In this document: positions 24,936-34,956 of the stretch, one piece after another | Numbering within the stretch: the stretch's first letter is position 1 | How the letters are laid out: each line of letters opens with the position of its first letter | Assembly: GCF_008365405.1 (NCBI RefSeq) | Contig: NZ_QOKV01000012.1 | Location: forward strand, 1 to 64,000 | Origin: Azospirillum brasilense | GTDB lineage: Bacteria > Pseudomonadota > Alphaproteobacteria > Azospirillales > Azospirillaceae | Direction of reading: 5' to 3' | DNA length: 64,000 nt | The notes under the pieces: model-generated | The model's input: the letters and a program-made list of their open reading frames with translations, nothing else | Database searches by the model: none | Told to the model about the DNA's origin: nothing | Program-made: the position numbers and the translations under genes

Positions 24936-25924
24936 TCCGGCAGCTCGAAGCGGGCGACCAGCGGCGCGTGGTAGCTTTCCGGGGAATGGCTGACCGTGGC
25001 GTGGGCGACCAACTCGTCGCCCAGCGCCTCGTTGTGGATTTCGGCGGAGCGGAACCAGCCCAACAGGGCGCGCGACACCAGCAGATGGTCCAGCATCACC
25101 GCGTCGCCGCCGTGCAGCACGGTGAAGCGCCGCTCCTCCGGGACGGAGCGTTCCAGCGGCACCAGCGACCGCCCGGCGAGATGGCCGTTGCCGGTCTCGT
25201 CGAGGTCGGCGCGGATGATGCGGACAGGGGTCTGCTCGATCTCGGCGTTGAGGTCGCCGGCCACCAGGATCAGCGCCTGCGGGTCGGCGTCGAACACCCG
25301 CTCGACCGCCAGCCGGGCCTCCAGCGCCTGCCCGGCCCGCTTGATCGAGGCCAGATAGAAGCCCTCCGCCCAGCCGCCGACGCTCTTCCAGGTGGAGGCG
25401 TTTTTCTTCTGCCCCGGCACCGGCGCGGCGATGGGCGCGCGCAGATGCAGGTTGAAGACGTGCAGCCGCCGCCCGCCGGGCAGCTCGATCTCGCCATGCA
25501 GCACCGGGCGGTCCCAGGTTACGGCGTCGCCGCCGGGCTGGGCCGGGTCGGCGGTGACCATGCGGACCTGCGGGGACGGCACCAGATCGTGTCGGTACTG
25601 CCGCGCCGCCAGGATCGGCCAGCGGCTCACCAGCACGAGGTTGTGGCGGTCGGCCAGCTTGGTCCCCTCGCCGCCGGAGGTCCGGTGGAAATCGGCGTAG
25701 GGGCCGCCCTCCAGCAGCCGGGCCAGCGCGCGCAGGGTCCGCGGTTCCCCCTTCGCCTCGCGCTGGCCGTTGACCTCCTGAAGGCACAGGATGTCGGCGT
25801 CCAGCCGCTCCAGCTGCGGGCGCAGCACGGCGGCGCGCTCCTCGAAGGAGAGGTCGCCGGTGTCGTCCAGGCTTTCCAGGTTGAAGGTGGCGATGCGGAT
25901 GCTGCTGCGGACGCTGCGGCTCAT
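24890..25924 (-). CDS. endonuclease/exonuclease/phosphatase (EEP) family protein
   Basis: 344 aa. EEP-fold signatures: IATFNLESL near the start, CLQEVNGQ (metal-binding Glu), HNLVLVSRWPIL, HVFNLHLRAP, VAGDLNAEI (catalytic Asp/Asn) and a C-terminal VSHSPESYHAPLVA with the catalytic His. Family members hydrolyse phosphodiesters in nucleic acid, lipids or inositol phosphates; no signal peptide is seen, so a cytoplasmic substrate is likely. ATG 25924 overlaps the methyltransferase stop (ATGA). Confidence 0.88.
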   Translation of the reverse strand: MSRSVRSSIRIATFNLESLDDTGDLSFEERAAVLRPQLERLDADILCLQEVNGQREAKGEPRTLRALARLLEGGPYADFHRTSGGEGTKLADRHNLVLVSRWPILAARQYRHDLVPSPQVRMVTADPAQPGGDAVTWDRPVLHGEIELPGGRRLHVFNLHLRAPIAAPVPGQKKNASTWKSVGGWAEGFYLASIKRAGQALEARLAVERVFDADPQALILVAGDLNAEIEQTPVRIIRADLDETGNGHLAGRSLVPLERSVPEERRFTVLHGGDAVMLDHLLVSRALLGWFRSAEIHNEALGDELVAHATVSHSPESYHAPLVARFELPDQTVTETMAPGEPAP

Positions 25925-26742
25925 GACCCCTCCCCGGACGCCCGGTCGGCTCCGGCGCGTGGGCGCGCCAGGAACAGGTGGTTGCGGTTGATGCGCCGCC
26001 GCCGCCGCCGGTGCGCGCTCAGCATCGCCGTGGAGGCGACGAGCGTGGCGTCCAGCCCGGACTCGGCCATGCGCTGGGGGGTATCCGTACCATAAATCCG
26101 GTAGTGATAGGGATGGCCGAAGGCGGCCAGCCGCTTGGCCGGGGTGTCCATCGCCGGGTCCTCCCGCGTCGGCCCCTTGGGGTCGTAGGGGAACAGCAGG
26201 ATGGCGCGGCCCGAGGGCTTCAGGACGCGGGCGATCTCGCGCAGCGCGGCGCGGTCGTCGGGGACATGCTCCAGCACGTGGCTGGACAGCACGAGGTCGA
26301 AACGGCCGTCCGGGAAGGGCAGGTCGGTCAGGTCGGCCTGCACGTCGGCGGCGGGGTTGAAGCGGTCCAGCGTGACGTAGCGCCGGCCGTGCCGCGCCCG
26401 CAGCAACGGCTCCAGGCAGGGCTCCGGGGCGGTGTGCAGGATGCGCAGCGAGCGGCGCAGCACGTCCGTCCGCTCCGCCAGGAAGCTCCACAGGAAGCGG
26501 TGCCGCTCCAGCGACCCGCAGTCCGGGCAGCGGGCGTTGCGCCGCCCGCCCAGGCCGAAGGGGAGGAAGCGCGCCGCCTCCCGCCCGCAGAGCGGGCAGA
26601 GCAGGGGGCCGGCGGCGGGCGTCAGGCCGTGGGCGTCCTCATAGCGCGGGCGCTCGTACAGCGACTCCCGCCGGTAGACGGCGGCCTCGTCGAGATTCTG
26701 GTCCGCGATGGCGGGCAACAGGCGGGACAATCCATGGAGCAT
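25921..26742 (-). CDS. class I SAM-dependent methyltransferase with zinc-ribbon-like insert
   Basis: 273 aa. An N-terminal CPLCG ... CPDCG pair (LLCPLCGREA; NARCPDCGSLERHRF) suggests a metal-binding knuckle, followed by a Methyltransf_11 core with FPDGRFDLVLSSHVLEHVPD and REIARVLKPSGRAILLFPYD. The pairing of a small zinc module with this fold is seen in uncharacterised methyltransferases near surface-polysaccharide or tRNA genes; the substrate here is unknown. ATG 26742 is chosen at the start of MLHGLSRLLPAI, six bases after the cheD stop. Confidence 0.85.
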   Translation of the reverse strand: MLHGLSRLLPAIADQNLDEAAVYRRESLYERPRYEDAHGLTPAAGPLLCPLCGREAARFLPFGLGGRRNARCPDCGSLERHRFLWSFLAERTDVLRRSLRILHTAPEPCLEPLLRARHGRRYVTLDRFNPAADVQADLTDLPFPDGRFDLVLSSHVLEHVPDDRAALREIARVLKPSGRAILLFPYDPKGPTREDPAMDTPAKRLAAFGHPYHYRIYGTDTPQRMAESGLDATLVASTAMLSAHRRRRRRINRNHLFLARPRAGADRASGEGS

Positions 26743-26747
26743 GGGGA

Positions 26748-27380
26748 TCAGAACAGTTCCACGTCGCCATCGATCCCGGTCTTGCGCAGCCGGTCCATGA
26801 AGGAGGTCTCGGACCGCGCGATGTCGCGCACCGTCTCCTCCCCGATCAGGCGGCGCTGGGTGCGGCCGGAGGTCGGGTAGAAGCGCACCGCGCGGGCCGC
26901 CGTGCCGCCGACGTCCCAGCTCATCGTCGGAATGCCTTCCGCCGCCAGATACTCCATGACGAACTCGACGTTGCGCTGGCCGATGCCGGCGCTGCGCGGG
27001 GCGCCGTTCACGCTGGCCCCGCCGAAGATCTTGGCGCGCAGCCGGTCGCGCCGCCCCGTCGCCGCCAGCAGCCGGTTGATGAGCTGCTCCATGGCCGCAC
27101 TGCCGTAGCGGGAGGAGATGGACAGCCGGTCGCCGTTGTGGTCGGGCAGCAGGAAATGGTTCATCCCGCCGATCGCCGCGACGGGATCGAACAGGCAGGC
27201 GGCGATGCAGGAGCCCAGCGTCGTGGTGATGACGACGTTCGGGTCGTCGCTGACCACGCAGCCGCCGACCACGATGTTGACCACCTCCGCGCCCAATTGC
27301 CAGTCGTGGTAGCGGTTGGCCGCGATGTCCGGTGTGTCGGAACCCTGCTGGAGTCGGCGTGCGCGCGGGGTGATCGGCAT
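26748..27380 (-). CDS. cheD: chemoreceptor glutamine deamidase CheD
   Basis: 210 aa. CheD hallmarks are TTTLGSCIAACLFDP with catalytic Cys, GGMNHFLLPD with catalytic His, and KIFGGASVNGAPRSAGIGQRN. It deamidates receptor glutamines and can interact with CheC or CheB. The usual family length is ~160-200. The ATG at 27380 is used; the open frame further upstream is repeat sequence. It stands apart from the chemosensory operon, beside a methyltransferase and a nuclease-fold gene. Confidence 0.93.
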   Translation of the reverse strand: MPITPRARRLQQGSDTPDIAANRYHDWQLGAEVVNIVVGGCVVSDDPNVVITTTLGSCIAACLFDPVAAIGGMNHFLLPDHNGDRLSISSRYGSAAMEQLINRLLAATGRRDRLRAKIFGGASVNGAPRSAGIGQRNVEFVMEYLAAEGIPTMSWDVGGTAARAVRFYPTSGRTQRRLIGEETVRDIARSETSFMDRLRKTGIDGDVELF

Positions 27381-27463
27381 CCAGAACCTCGGTGGGACAT
27401 TCGGTCGCAGTGTACAACCCTCTGTCGCCTTCCGCCAAGCGTCGCGGTTGCGGGCGCGATTGC

Positions 27464-27606
27464 CCCCTCTCCCGTCCCGGGAGAGGGGAGGGGCCCACGC
27501 CGCAGGCGTGGGAAGGGTGAGGGTGCCACCAAGGATCATGCTTCAATCCTCGCACGACCCTCACCCGCCCGCTTTCGCGGGCACCCTCTCCCGGGGCGGG
27601 AGAGGG
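27464..27606. repeat. composite intergenic palindrome, copy C
   Basis: CCCTCTCCC...GGGAGAGGG hairpin, CCCACGCC/GGCGTGGG hairpin and GTGAGGGT, ~35-base spacer, then ACCCTCACCC, CCCGC/GCGGG hairpin and a second CCCTCTCCC..GGGAGAGGG hairpin. It lies between cheD and dacB, both on the minus strand, and ends 10 bases from the dacB stop. Confidence 0.85.
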
Positions 27607-27616
27607 GGGAAGACCC

Positions 27617-29083
27617 TCACAAGCCGGCGATCCACAACTCCAGCAGGTCGGCCTGGAGCTTGCGGGAGCGGGCCAGCCAGGCGCGGGCCTCTGGAGGGAT
27701 CTCGGCGATGCGGCGGTCCATCGTCCGGTCCATGGCGGCGCGCCGCTCCTCGTCGGTGACGAAGAAGGCGAAGCCGAGCGTCCGCCCCTTCGCCGTCGTC
27801 AGCGTGCCGGCCAGCGCCTTGGCGTAGGCCAGCGTGCCCGATTTGGCGCGCACGCCGGGGGGCAGGACCTTGCCCTCGTCCTCGCCGGGCAGAAGGGCCA
27901 GGACCGTCGGGCCGGCGCCCTGGATCAGCGCCATGGTCTGGGCCGGGCTGATCCGCGACGCGCTGCTGAGGCCCGAATGGTTGAGCAGCCGCAACCCCGT
28001 CCAGTCGGTGCGCGGGGCCGCCAGCATGGCCGGGGCGGTCAGCACCGCCGCCGACTCCGGCAGTGTCCGCACCGCAGAGTCCAGCCGCCGGGCGGCGGCC
28101 AGCCCGATCAGCTCCGCCGACAGGTTGTTGGAGTAGCGCAGGACCTGACGGGCCAAGACCTCCAGCGGCTCGCTGCGGTGCAGGGCGGCGAGCGTGGCGG
28201 TCGGCGGCACCGCGCCGGGGGCCGGGGCGGGCAGGGCGATCCCCGCCTCCGCGGCCAGCCGGCGGAAGACGTACGCCGCCGCCAAGCCGGGGCGGGTGAC
28301 CGGAAGCCACAGGCTGGCCGCCATGCGCGGTTGCGGGGCGAAGCGCCAGCGCTCGCCCTCTGGCTCTCCGACCGCAGCGGCGAGCGGGGTGAAGGCGGCA
28401 CCGGACCCGGCACCCAGCTGCACCGTCACGCTGTCCAGCGGCACGCGCCCCGCGTCGGACACCGACCATGCGCTGACCCGTACCGGCTGGCCCGCGGTGG
28501 CGGGGCGCGCCCAGTCGAAGCGGAAGCGGTTGAAGTTCAGCGACAGCGCCCCGACCCCGGTGTTGTAGCCGGCGGTCCAGGGCTGACTGGCGTCGATCTC
28601 CGGCAACTCGGGCAGGGCGGAGGTGTCGTAGAGGAAGCGCCCGGTCACCCGCGTGACGCCCAGCGCGCCGAGGTCGCGCAGCAGCTCCGTCAGCCCCTCG
28701 GTGGACAGCGACGGGTCGCCGCCGCCCTTCAGGATCAGGTCGCCGTCCAGCACGCCGTCCCCCACCCGCCCGGTGCCCAGCCGTCCAGTGATGTGCAGCG
28801 TGGTCTCGAACCGGTGGTCCGGCCCCAGCACCGCCAGGGCGGCGGCCATCGCCGGCAGCTTGGCGACCGAGGCCGGGGCGAAGGGCTTGGCCGGCTGCCG
28901 CTCCGCCAGAACGGCGCCGCTGTCCGGATCGAACAGCACGTAACCGACGTCATCGGCGGAAAAGCCGTTGCGGGCAATCGCTTGGCGGTCGTCCGGACCG
29001 GTGGCGGCGGTGGGGGACGCGCAGGCCGACACCGCGGTGACGCAGGCCAGCAGGAGCAGGATGGTGAAAGTCGGAAGCCGCAT
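27617..29083 (-). CDS. dacB: D-alanyl-D-alanine carboxypeptidase/endopeptidase (PBP4 family)
   Basis: 488 aa. Serine peptidase family S13: SxxK motif in PASVAKLPAM, SxN motif in YSNNLSAE, and KSGT in RAKSGTLAYAKALAG in place of KTG. A signal peptide ends in VSAC, a plausible lipobox, so it may be a periplasmic lipoprotein. Trims or cleaves peptidoglycan cross-links. Divergent from the FHA-domain gene across a 143-base gap. Confidence 0.93.
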   Translation of the reverse strand: MRLPTFTILLLLACVTAVSACASPTAATGPDDRQAIARNGFSADDVGYVLFDPDSGAVLAERQPAKPFAPASVAKLPAMAAALAVLGPDHRFETTLHITGRLGTGRVGDGVLDGDLILKGGGDPSLSTEGLTELLRDLGALGVTRVTGRFLYDTSALPELPEIDASQPWTAGYNTGVGALSLNFNRFRFDWARPATAGQPVRVSAWSVSDAGRVPLDSVTVQLGAGSGAAFTPLAAAVGEPEGERWRFAPQPRMAASLWLPVTRPGLAAAYVFRRLAAEAGIALPAPAPGAVPPTATLAALHRSEPLEVLARQVLRYSNNLSAELIGLAAARRLDSAVRTLPESAAVLTAPAMLAAPRTDWTGLRLLNHSGLSSASRISPAQTMALIQGAGPTVLALLPGEDEGKVLPPGVRAKSGTLAYAKALAGTLTTAKGRTLGFAFFVTDEERRAAMDRTMDRRIAEIPPEARAWLARSRKLQADLLELWIAGL

Positions 29084-29226
29084 GATGCACAGTCTAGCGC
29101 AAAGCCCCCGGCAGCATCCGCGTCAATCCTGGGGTGGGCCAGGAATCTTGCTGCGCAGACAGTCCGCTTCCCGTACCATTACAGTCTGGAACGACGCCAC
29201 GCCTTTGGGAAAGAGCTGCAAAGCCC

Positions 29227-31101
29227 ATGATGTCACGGCGCCAAAGCGTCACGTTCGAAGTGGTCGTCGAACAAGGTGGCAAACCCAACATCGACGGTGT
29301 CTTTCCCGACGAGGCCGCGGCCCGGGAACGCGCGGCGTATTTGCTTCGTCTTGCAAAATTTCCGGTTGTCCGGATTTTGAAGGTGAATCAGGCGGGCAAG
29401 GAAGAGGTCATCTTCCAGAAGTCCACCTCCGGTGGTGGCAAGCCGACGACCATCTCCTCTATCGACGAGGCCGACGTCGGGCCCGCCAGCCTCTGCACCG
29501 ACGCGCTCCAGCTCTTTTCCTTCGAGAGCCGGATGCTGCTGCTGCGCCTGCTGCGCGGCTATTGGGACGATCAGGCGGTGATCCCGGCCGAGCAACTCCA
29601 CCGCTACTACCCGCTGCGCTATTTCGAGCGGGAGGCGCTGCTGTTCAACCCGGCGGTCAGCCGGCTCGCCACCCTTCAGGCGCCGCTGCTGGGCGTGAAG
29701 CCGCTCGACCGGCACGACCAGCTCCTGCGGATGTTCACCACGCTGAAGGAGATGGCGCAGGGGTCGGACGCGCTGACGCCCTTCGACGCGGCGCTGGCCC
29801 GCGGCGGGGTGGGCGGCCTGCTGGCGGCGGCGGCGGAGCGCCCGCCGGAGGAGCGCGACCGGCTGGTCACCCACGCCTTCGCCGCGGTGCTGGAGCCCTG
29901 CCGCGACTGGCCTGGCAAGGTCAAGGCGCTGCTGCGCTTCCACCGTGAGGACGGGGAGGAGGAGACGAACCGCCGTCTGCTCGACCAGATGCTGGCGGAA
30001 ACGGTCGACGGGCGGGAGCCGGTGCGCGCGCTGATCGGCTACGCGCCCGACCTGGGGGCGGCGCTGCACAGCCTGATCGCGGCGGTGCACGGCGACCTCG
30101 ACGACCGGTTGCCCCATACGGATGAGTTGCTGGCCCTGTCCAACGCGCTGGGCGGCGGCGGCTTCGACGAGACGCGGCGGGCGCTGCTGCGCCGCATCCA
30201 GGGCGGTCTGGCCGGCTTGACCCCGCTGACCCGCACCGGCACCGCCGCGGAGGGCAAGGCCTTCGGCGTCATCGTCGACCGACTGACCAACTTCGACGGC
30301 TTCCTGGGCGGTGCCGGCATGGCGGAGGCGCTGACCCGGCGCGCCAAGACGGTGTGGAGTTCCGGTGGGCAGGACGCCCCCTTCGACACGGCGGTGCAGC
30401 GTCTGGCGACCCGCCTGCCGGCACCGGCCCAGCGCATCGGCTATCTGCTGGACCTCGCCACCAGTCCCTTCGGGCGCAACAAGCTCAGCGTCCTGATCCG
30501 GCAGGTCGCCACCGAGTTCGAGAGCATCACCTCGGCCCGCGAGCTGGTCGCGCCCGGCGTCAGCACGGACGACGTGCGCAGCGGCCTGGGCCGCCGCCTG
30601 CGCGCCGCGGGCATTCCCCGCGCGCTGGCCGAGGGGCTGATCGCCAAGATCGCCGCGATTCCGGACGGCGAGCGGTCGCTCGGCCTGCCCTTGCTGGCCG
30701 CTCCGGCGGTCGCCGCCGTGACGCGGGCGACCCAGGAGACGATTCTGATCGACGTCCCGAAGGCGGCGGAGCGGCTGGTGCTGTTCTGGCGCGGCCAGAC
30801 GCGGGCGATCCCGGAGGACGGGACCCAGCTCGTCATCGGGCGCTCGTCGCAATGCCAGTTCGTCCTGGACATCGCCTCGGCCTCGCGACGGCACGCCGCG
30901 GTGTCGCGCCAGGACGGCGTCTTCATGGTGGAGGATCTCAGCCGCAACGGCACCCAGATCGCCGTTCCGGGGGTGGTGGAGCCGCGGCGGCTGACGCCCG
31001 GCGAACCGCTGGCGCTGCCGCCGCGCGGCGAGATCGTCATCGGCTCCGCGGAGCTGGGCGAGGAACCGGCGCGCATCGCCTGGGAAATCGTCAAGCGCTG
31101 A
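29227..31101 (+). CDS. FHA-domain protein with long uncharacterised N-terminal region
   Basis: 624 aa from the ATG at 29227 (a second ATG follows directly). A C-terminal FHA domain (about residues 525-600) shows [23 protein letters not shown] and DLSRNGTQI, the Gly-Arg, Ser-Arg-xx-His and Asn-Gly positions that read phosphothreonine. The first ~70 residues resemble a small alpha/beta module ([20 protein letters not shown]), and residues ~80-520 are helical and not recognised. No membrane segment. Its 3' end overlaps the convergent phosphopantetheinyl transferase by 11 bases. No Ser/Thr kinase is seen nearby. Confidence 0.85.
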   Translation: MMSRRQSVTFEVVVEQGGKPNIDGVFPDEAAARERAAYLLRLAKFPVVRILKVNQAGKEEVIFQKSTSGGGKPTTISSIDEADVGPASLCTDALQLFSFESRMLLLRLLRGYWDDQAVIPAEQLHRYYPLRYFEREALLFNPAVSRLATLQAPLLGVKPLDRHDQLLRMFTTLKEMAQGSDALTPFDAALARGGVGGLLAAAAERPPEERDRLVTHAFAAVLEPCRDWPGKVKALLRFHREDGEEETNRRLLDQMLAETVDGREPVRALIGYAPDLGAALHSLIAAVHGDLDDRLPHTDELLALSNALGGGGFDETRRALLRRIQGGLAGLTPLTRTGTAAEGKAFGVIVDRLTNFDGFLGGAGMAEALTRRAKTVWSSGGQDAPFDTAVQRLATRLPAPAQRIGYLLDLATSPFGRNKLSVLIRQVATEFESITSARELVAPGVSTDDVRSGLGRRLRAAGIPRALAEGLIAKIAAIPDGERSLGLPLLAAPAVAAVTRATQETILIDVPKAAERLVLFWRGQTRAIPEDGTQLVIGRSSQCQFVLDIASASRRHAAVSRQDGVFMVEDLSRNGTQIAVPGVVEPRRLTPGEPLALPPRGEIVIGSAELGEEPARIAWEIVKR

Positions 31102-31804
31102 AGGCTTCGTCCAGCGGACGGAACACGGGGCGCCAGCCGTCGCCGCGCACCGCCAGCGCGCCGACCAGCCCCGGCGCCGGGCGCAGGTCGAACAGCGACC
31201 ACTCCGCCGCGTCACCGGCCTCCAGCGCGCCGTCCAGGCTGAGCAGGCGGGCGGGGCGGCCCGGCGTCAACTCAACCGCGAAGCGGTCGAGCGGCGTCGA
31301 CAGGCCCTGGCCGGTCGCCTTGATGAAGGCCTCCTTGCGGGTCCAGCCGTTCAGGAACGCCTCGTCCCGCAGCGCCTCGGGCAGGGCGGCGAAGGCGTCG
31401 CGCTCCTCCGGCGCGAAGAAGCGCTCGGCGATTCCGGCGGCGTCCGGCAGGCGGCGCAGCCGTTCGACGTCCACGCCCAACTCCACCGTTTCAAGGGGGG
31501 CGATGGCGATCAGCACGTGATCCTTGCAGTCAGCGAGGTTGAAGGCCGGGCCGCCGGGGAGGAAAGGCTTGCCCATCGGGCCGTAGGCGAAGGCCAGGGT
31601 CGCCGGGTCGCGGCCCAGGACCCGCCCGAGACGATGGCGCAGCAGCCCGCGCCGCAGGACGCAGCGGGTGCGCAGCTCCTCGGTCGCGAAACGGGCGGCC
31701 CGCGCCGTCTCGTCGGGGGAGAGCAGGGCGCGGAACGCCTCCAGCCGGTGCGCCAGCCCGCGCAGGTCGGCATAACAGAGTTGAATTTCTCCCGTCTCCC
31801 ACAT
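31091..31804 (-). CDS. 4'-phosphopantetheinyl transferase (Sfp type)
   Basis: 237 aa. Core motifs are GVDVE (Mg-binding Asp) and [14 protein letters not shown], the (W/F)xxKEAxxK signature; an upstream [16 protein letters not shown] region fits the CoA-binding N-terminal half. Transfers phosphopantetheine from CoA to carrier proteins of polyketide, peptide or related synthases. ATG 31804 has GGGGAC upstream. Divergent from purC. No carrier protein is recognised in this window, although a thioester-reductase-like gene lies ~12 kb away. Confidence 0.9.
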   Translation of the reverse strand: MWETGEIQLCYADLRGLAHRLEAFRALLSPDETARAARFATEELRTRCVLRRGLLRHRLGRVLGRDPATLAFAYGPMGKPFLPGGPAFNLADCKDHVLIAIAPLETVELGVDVERLRRLPDAAGIAERFFAPEERDAFAALPEALRDEAFLNGWTRKEAFIKATGQGLSTPLDRFAVELTPGRPARLLSLDGALEAGDAAEWSLFDLRPAPGLVGALAVRGDGWRPVFRPLDEAFSA

Positions 31805-31900
31805 CGGATGTCCCCATTCATCGGATTCGGGACTATAACCGCGCTGGCCCCGCGCGGCGATTGCGCTATCATGCGCCTCCCTTTTGCCGGATCTGGAACC

Positions 31901-32884
31901 ATGGTCGATACCGCTCAGCTTGCTCCGCATCTGTCCAACGTCGTCAAGGACGCCGCCATTCCCGAGCTGCCCAACCACTACCGGGGCAAGGTGCGCGAGA
32001 ATTACGACCTTCCCGACGGGCGGCGCGTCATCATCGCCACCGACCGGCTGTCGGCCTTCGACATCATCCTGACCGCCATCCCCTTCAAGGGGCAGGTGCT
32101 GACCCAGATCGCCCGCTACTGGTTCGAGGCGACCAAGGACCTCTGCCCGAACCACGTGCTGGAATACCCGGACCCCAACGTCGTGGTCGCCAAGCGGCTG
32201 ACCATCATGCCGGTGGAGATCGTGGTCCGCGACTATCTGGCCGGCACCACCGGCACCTCGCTGTGGACGATGTACAAGAAGGGCCGGCGGGAGATGTACG
32301 GCCACGTCTTCCCCGACGGGCTGCGCGAGAACCAGAAGCTGCCGGATACCATCATCACCCCGACCACCAAGGCGTTCGACGCCGGCCATGACGAGGAGCT
32401 GACCGCCGCCCAGATCGTGGAGCGCGGGCTGCTGACCCAGGCCCAGTGGGACGAGGTGACGGAGAAGGCGCTGGCCCTGTTCGCCCGCGGGCGCGAGATC
32501 GCGGCGGCGCGCGGCCTGATCCTGGTCGACACCAAGTACGAGTTCGGCTTCGACGAAGCCGGCAACATCATCCTGGCCGACGAGATCCACACGCCGGACA
32601 GCAGCCGCTACTGGTTCGCCGCCAGCTATCCGGAGCGGTACGAGGCCGGGCAGCGCCCGGAGAGCTTCGACAAGGACTTCGTGCGGAGCTGGGTGACCCA
32701 GCGCTGCGACCCTTACAAGGACGCCATCCCGGAAATTCCGGCGGAGGTCGTGCTCGAGGCCGCGCGCGTCTACATCGAGGCGTTCGAGACGATCACCGGC
32801 CAGACCTTCCAGGTTCCGCAAGCGGTGACGCCGGCGGTGGAGCGCATCCGGGCCAATCTGGCGCCCTATTTCGCGAAGCCGTGA
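31901..32884 (+). CDS. purC: phosphoribosylaminoimidazole-succinocarboxamide synthase (SAICAR synthetase)
   Basis: 327 aa. ATP-dependent ligation of aspartate to CAIR in purine synthesis. Signatures: [58 protein letters not shown] and [12 protein letters not shown]. This is the longer purC class of about 300 residues (yeast-like) rather than the ~237-residue form. An in-frame ATG at 31871 would add 10 residues. The stop overlaps the next start (TGATG). Confidence 0.95.
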   Translation: MVDTAQLAPHLSNVVKDAAIPELPNHYRGKVRENYDLPDGRRVIIATDRLSAFDIILTAIPFKGQVLTQIARYWFEATKDLCPNHVLEYPDPNVVVAKRLTIMPVEIVVRDYLAGTTGTSLWTMYKKGRREMYGHVFPDGLRENQKLPDTIITPTTKAFDAGHDEELTAAQIVERGLLTQAQWDEVTEKALALFARGREIAAARGLILVDTKYEFGFDEAGNIILADEIHTPDSSRYWFAASYPERYEAGQRPESFDKDFVRSWVTQRCDPYKDAIPEIPAEVVLEAARVYIEAFETITGQTFQVPQAVTPAVERIRANLAPYFAKP

Positions 32885-33828
32885 TGAAGATCGCCATCCT
32901 CGACGATTACCAGAACGTCGCGCGCGATCTGGCGGAATGGCATCGCCTGCCCAACGGCAGCGCGCTGACGGTCTTCGAACGGCCGATCCCGGCGGCGGAG
33001 GTGGCGGGGATGCTCGCCCCCTACAGCGTCCTGGTGATCATGCGGGAACGCACCCCGTTCCCCGCGTCGCTGATCGACGCGCTGCCGAACCTGCGGCTTC
33101 TCGTCACCACGGGCGGGCGCAACAACGCCATCGACCTGGAGGCCTGCAAGGCCCGCGGCATCACCGTCTGCGGCACCGGCATGGTCGGCACCCCGACGGC
33201 GGAGCTGACCTGGGGCCTGATCCTGGCGCTGACCAAGCGCATCCCGCAGGAGGAGCGCGGCCTGCGCGCCGGGCGCTGGCAGGCCGGCCTGACGCAGGGG
33301 CTGGCCGGCAAGCGCCTCGGCCTCGTCGGGCTGGGCAAGCTGGGCACCCAGGTGGCGCAGGTCGGTCAGGCCTTCGGGATGGAGGTCGCGGCCTGGAGCC
33401 CCAACCTGACCGACGAGCGGGCCGCCGCGGCGGGCGTCATCCGGCTGGACAAGCGCGACCTGTTCGCCACCTCCGACATCGTCAGCGTCCATCTGGTGCT
33501 GGGCGAGCGGACGCGCGGCGTGGTCGGGGCGGAGGACATCGACGCGATGAAGCCCTCCGCCTTCTTCGTGAACACGTCGCGCGCCGGTCTGGTGGATGGG
33601 GACGCCCTGCTGGCGGCCCTGCACGAGCATCGCATCGCGGGCGCCGGTCTGGACGTCTTCCCCGTGGAGCCGCTGCCGGTGGACAGCCCCTGGCTGGAGG
33701 CGCCGAACACGGTGCTGACGCCGCATCTGGGCTATGTCACCCGCGAGAACTACGACGTCTTCTACCGCGACGCGCTGGACGACATCCTCGCCTGGCACGC
33801 CGGCGAGCCGGTGCGGATGCTCGCTTAA
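32884..33828 (+). CDS. D-2-hydroxyacid dehydrogenase family protein
   Basis: 314 aa. NAD-binding Rossmann motif GLVGLGKLGTQVAQVG (GxGxxG), VNTSRAGLVDGDALLAAL with catalytic Arg, GLDVFPVEPLPVDSPWL with catalytic Glu and TPHLGYVT with catalytic His: a complete active site for reduction of 2-oxo acids. Begins inside the purC stop codon (TGATG), so it is probably translated with purC, but the substrate is not evident. Confidence 0.93.
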   Translation: MKIAILDDYQNVARDLAEWHRLPNGSALTVFERPIPAAEVAGMLAPYSVLVIMRERTPFPASLIDALPNLRLLVTTGGRNNAIDLEACKARGITVCGTGMVGTPTAELTWGLILALTKRIPQEERGLRAGRWQAGLTQGLAGKRLGLVGLGKLGTQVAQVGQAFGMEVAAWSPNLTDERAAAAGVIRLDKRDLFATSDIVSVHLVLGERTRGVVGAEDIDAMKPSAFFVNTSRAGLVDGDALLAALHEHRIAGAGLDVFPVEPLPVDSPWLEAPNTVLTPHLGYVTRENYDVFYRDALDDILAWHAGEPVRMLA

Positions 33829-34336
33829 GGACGGGACGGCCCCGCCCCGCCCTTCCCCATGGCGGGGGAGAGGGCGGGGCGTCCCGCATGGGCTCAAGCC
33901 CTTGAAGCTTTTCCGAAGTTCCAAGCCTTGCCCGCATCGGCTTCCGGTGCGGCGATGGGCTGGATTCGCCCCGTGCCGCCTGTCCGTTTTTTGCCCCCTT
34001 CACGCGGATCGCGGGATTACAGCCGCGGCCAAGACGTAGATGGAAGGCGACCCCGCCACTTGCGGGGCGCGATTCCATTCCCAAAATGGGTGTGGAGCCT
34101 GCGGCAGGGGCTGAGATGGACGAGGTCATGTGTTGCGAGGCGCGGGCCTTACCGGGGCTGCGTGTCCGTGGGGTGGGGCAGCCACCGGTCCTGGCGGCGA
34201 TTGGCGCTGTGGGTATTGGCACTGTGGACAAGGCGTGCCGAATTTGATTGGAAGTCTGTTGGTTCACGGCCATCCCGGCGCGGGCCGCGGCTGGCCGGGA
34301 CAGGAGACGGAAGGTTTGCCACCCATGGAGACAGGA
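33829..34336. other. 508-bp intergenic region with GC hairpin
   Basis: No gene is supported. A ~14-bp GC stem (GGGAC + GCCCCGCCC at 33833-33847, GGGCGGGGC + GTCCC at 33872-33885, one bulged G) follows the dehydrogenase stop by a few bases and could act as a terminator, although no T tract follows. The rest is of mixed composition. The ptsN-like gene begins at 34337 with GGAG six bases upstream. Confidence 0.6.
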
Positions 34337-34825
34337 ATGAACATCTCGGACCTCTTGTCCGCACACAACGTCATTCTCGATGCAGGGCCGGCCAACAAGG
34401 GAACCCTGCTCGACCTTCTCGCCACCGAGGCGGCCAGCCGCATCGCGGCACCAAAGGAGGATATTCTCAAGGCCCTGCAGGCGCGGGAGCACATCGGCTC
34501 AACGGCGCTGGGCAAGGGCGTGGCGCTTCCCCACACGGAGCTGCGCGGGGCCGAGAGCCCGCTGGTGCTGTTCGCGCGGCTCCGCAAACCCATCGATTTC
34601 GAGGCCCGCGACGACGAGCCGGTGGACCTGTTCTTCCTCGTGCTCTGGCCGACCGCGACCCGCAAGGGCCTGCTCCCCGTCATGGGCGAGATCTGCCAAG
34701 CCCTGCGCGACCCGCAATCCCTGCGCAAGCTGCGGCAGGCGGAGACGCCCGACGCGGTGGTGGAACTCGTCCGGCAGGCGCTTCCCCCCAACGCCGAGCG
34801 GGAGCTTGACGACGAGGATTTCTGA
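34337..34825 (+). CDS. ptsN: PTS IIA (EIIANtr-like) regulatory protein
   Basis: 162 aa. PTS_EIIA_2 domain with the phosphorylatable His in KGVALPHTELRG; overall length and plan match EIIANtr, which carries phosphate in the regulatory nitrogen PTS and affects potassium transport and sigma-54-linked metabolism. ATG 34337 is preferred because GGAG lies six bases upstream; ATG 34325 would add four residues. It is not beside rpoN/hpf as the classical ptsN is, so it may be a paralogue. The Mrp antiporter operon follows 131 bases later. Confidence 0.85.
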   Translation: MNISDLLSAHNVILDAGPANKGTLLDLLATEAASRIAAPKEDILKALQAREHIGSTALGKGVALPHTELRGAESPLVLFARLRKPIDFEARDDEPVDLFFLVLWPTATRKGLLPVMGEICQALRDPQSLRKLRQAETPDAVVELVRQALPPNAERELDDEDF

Positions 34826-34956
34826 CCGAGCGATTTCTGACCTGACGACGTCCGGCCGGCGCGGCGAGGGACCTCCATCCTTCCTATATTCGTAAAGCCG
34901 ACAGTTCTCAGCATTTTGGCCCCTCCGATTGCCCGAGACCCCCTTTGTCACAGACC

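Noticed and set aside
34217..34240. TGGCAC element upstream of the ptsN-like gene
   Set aside because: No GC at the required -12 position, so only half of a -24/-12 promoter.
34130..34336. N-terminal extension of the ptsN-like gene by 65-69 codons
   Set aside because: The extension is low in family features, lacks a ribosome site at its start and precedes a clear GGAG-ATG start.
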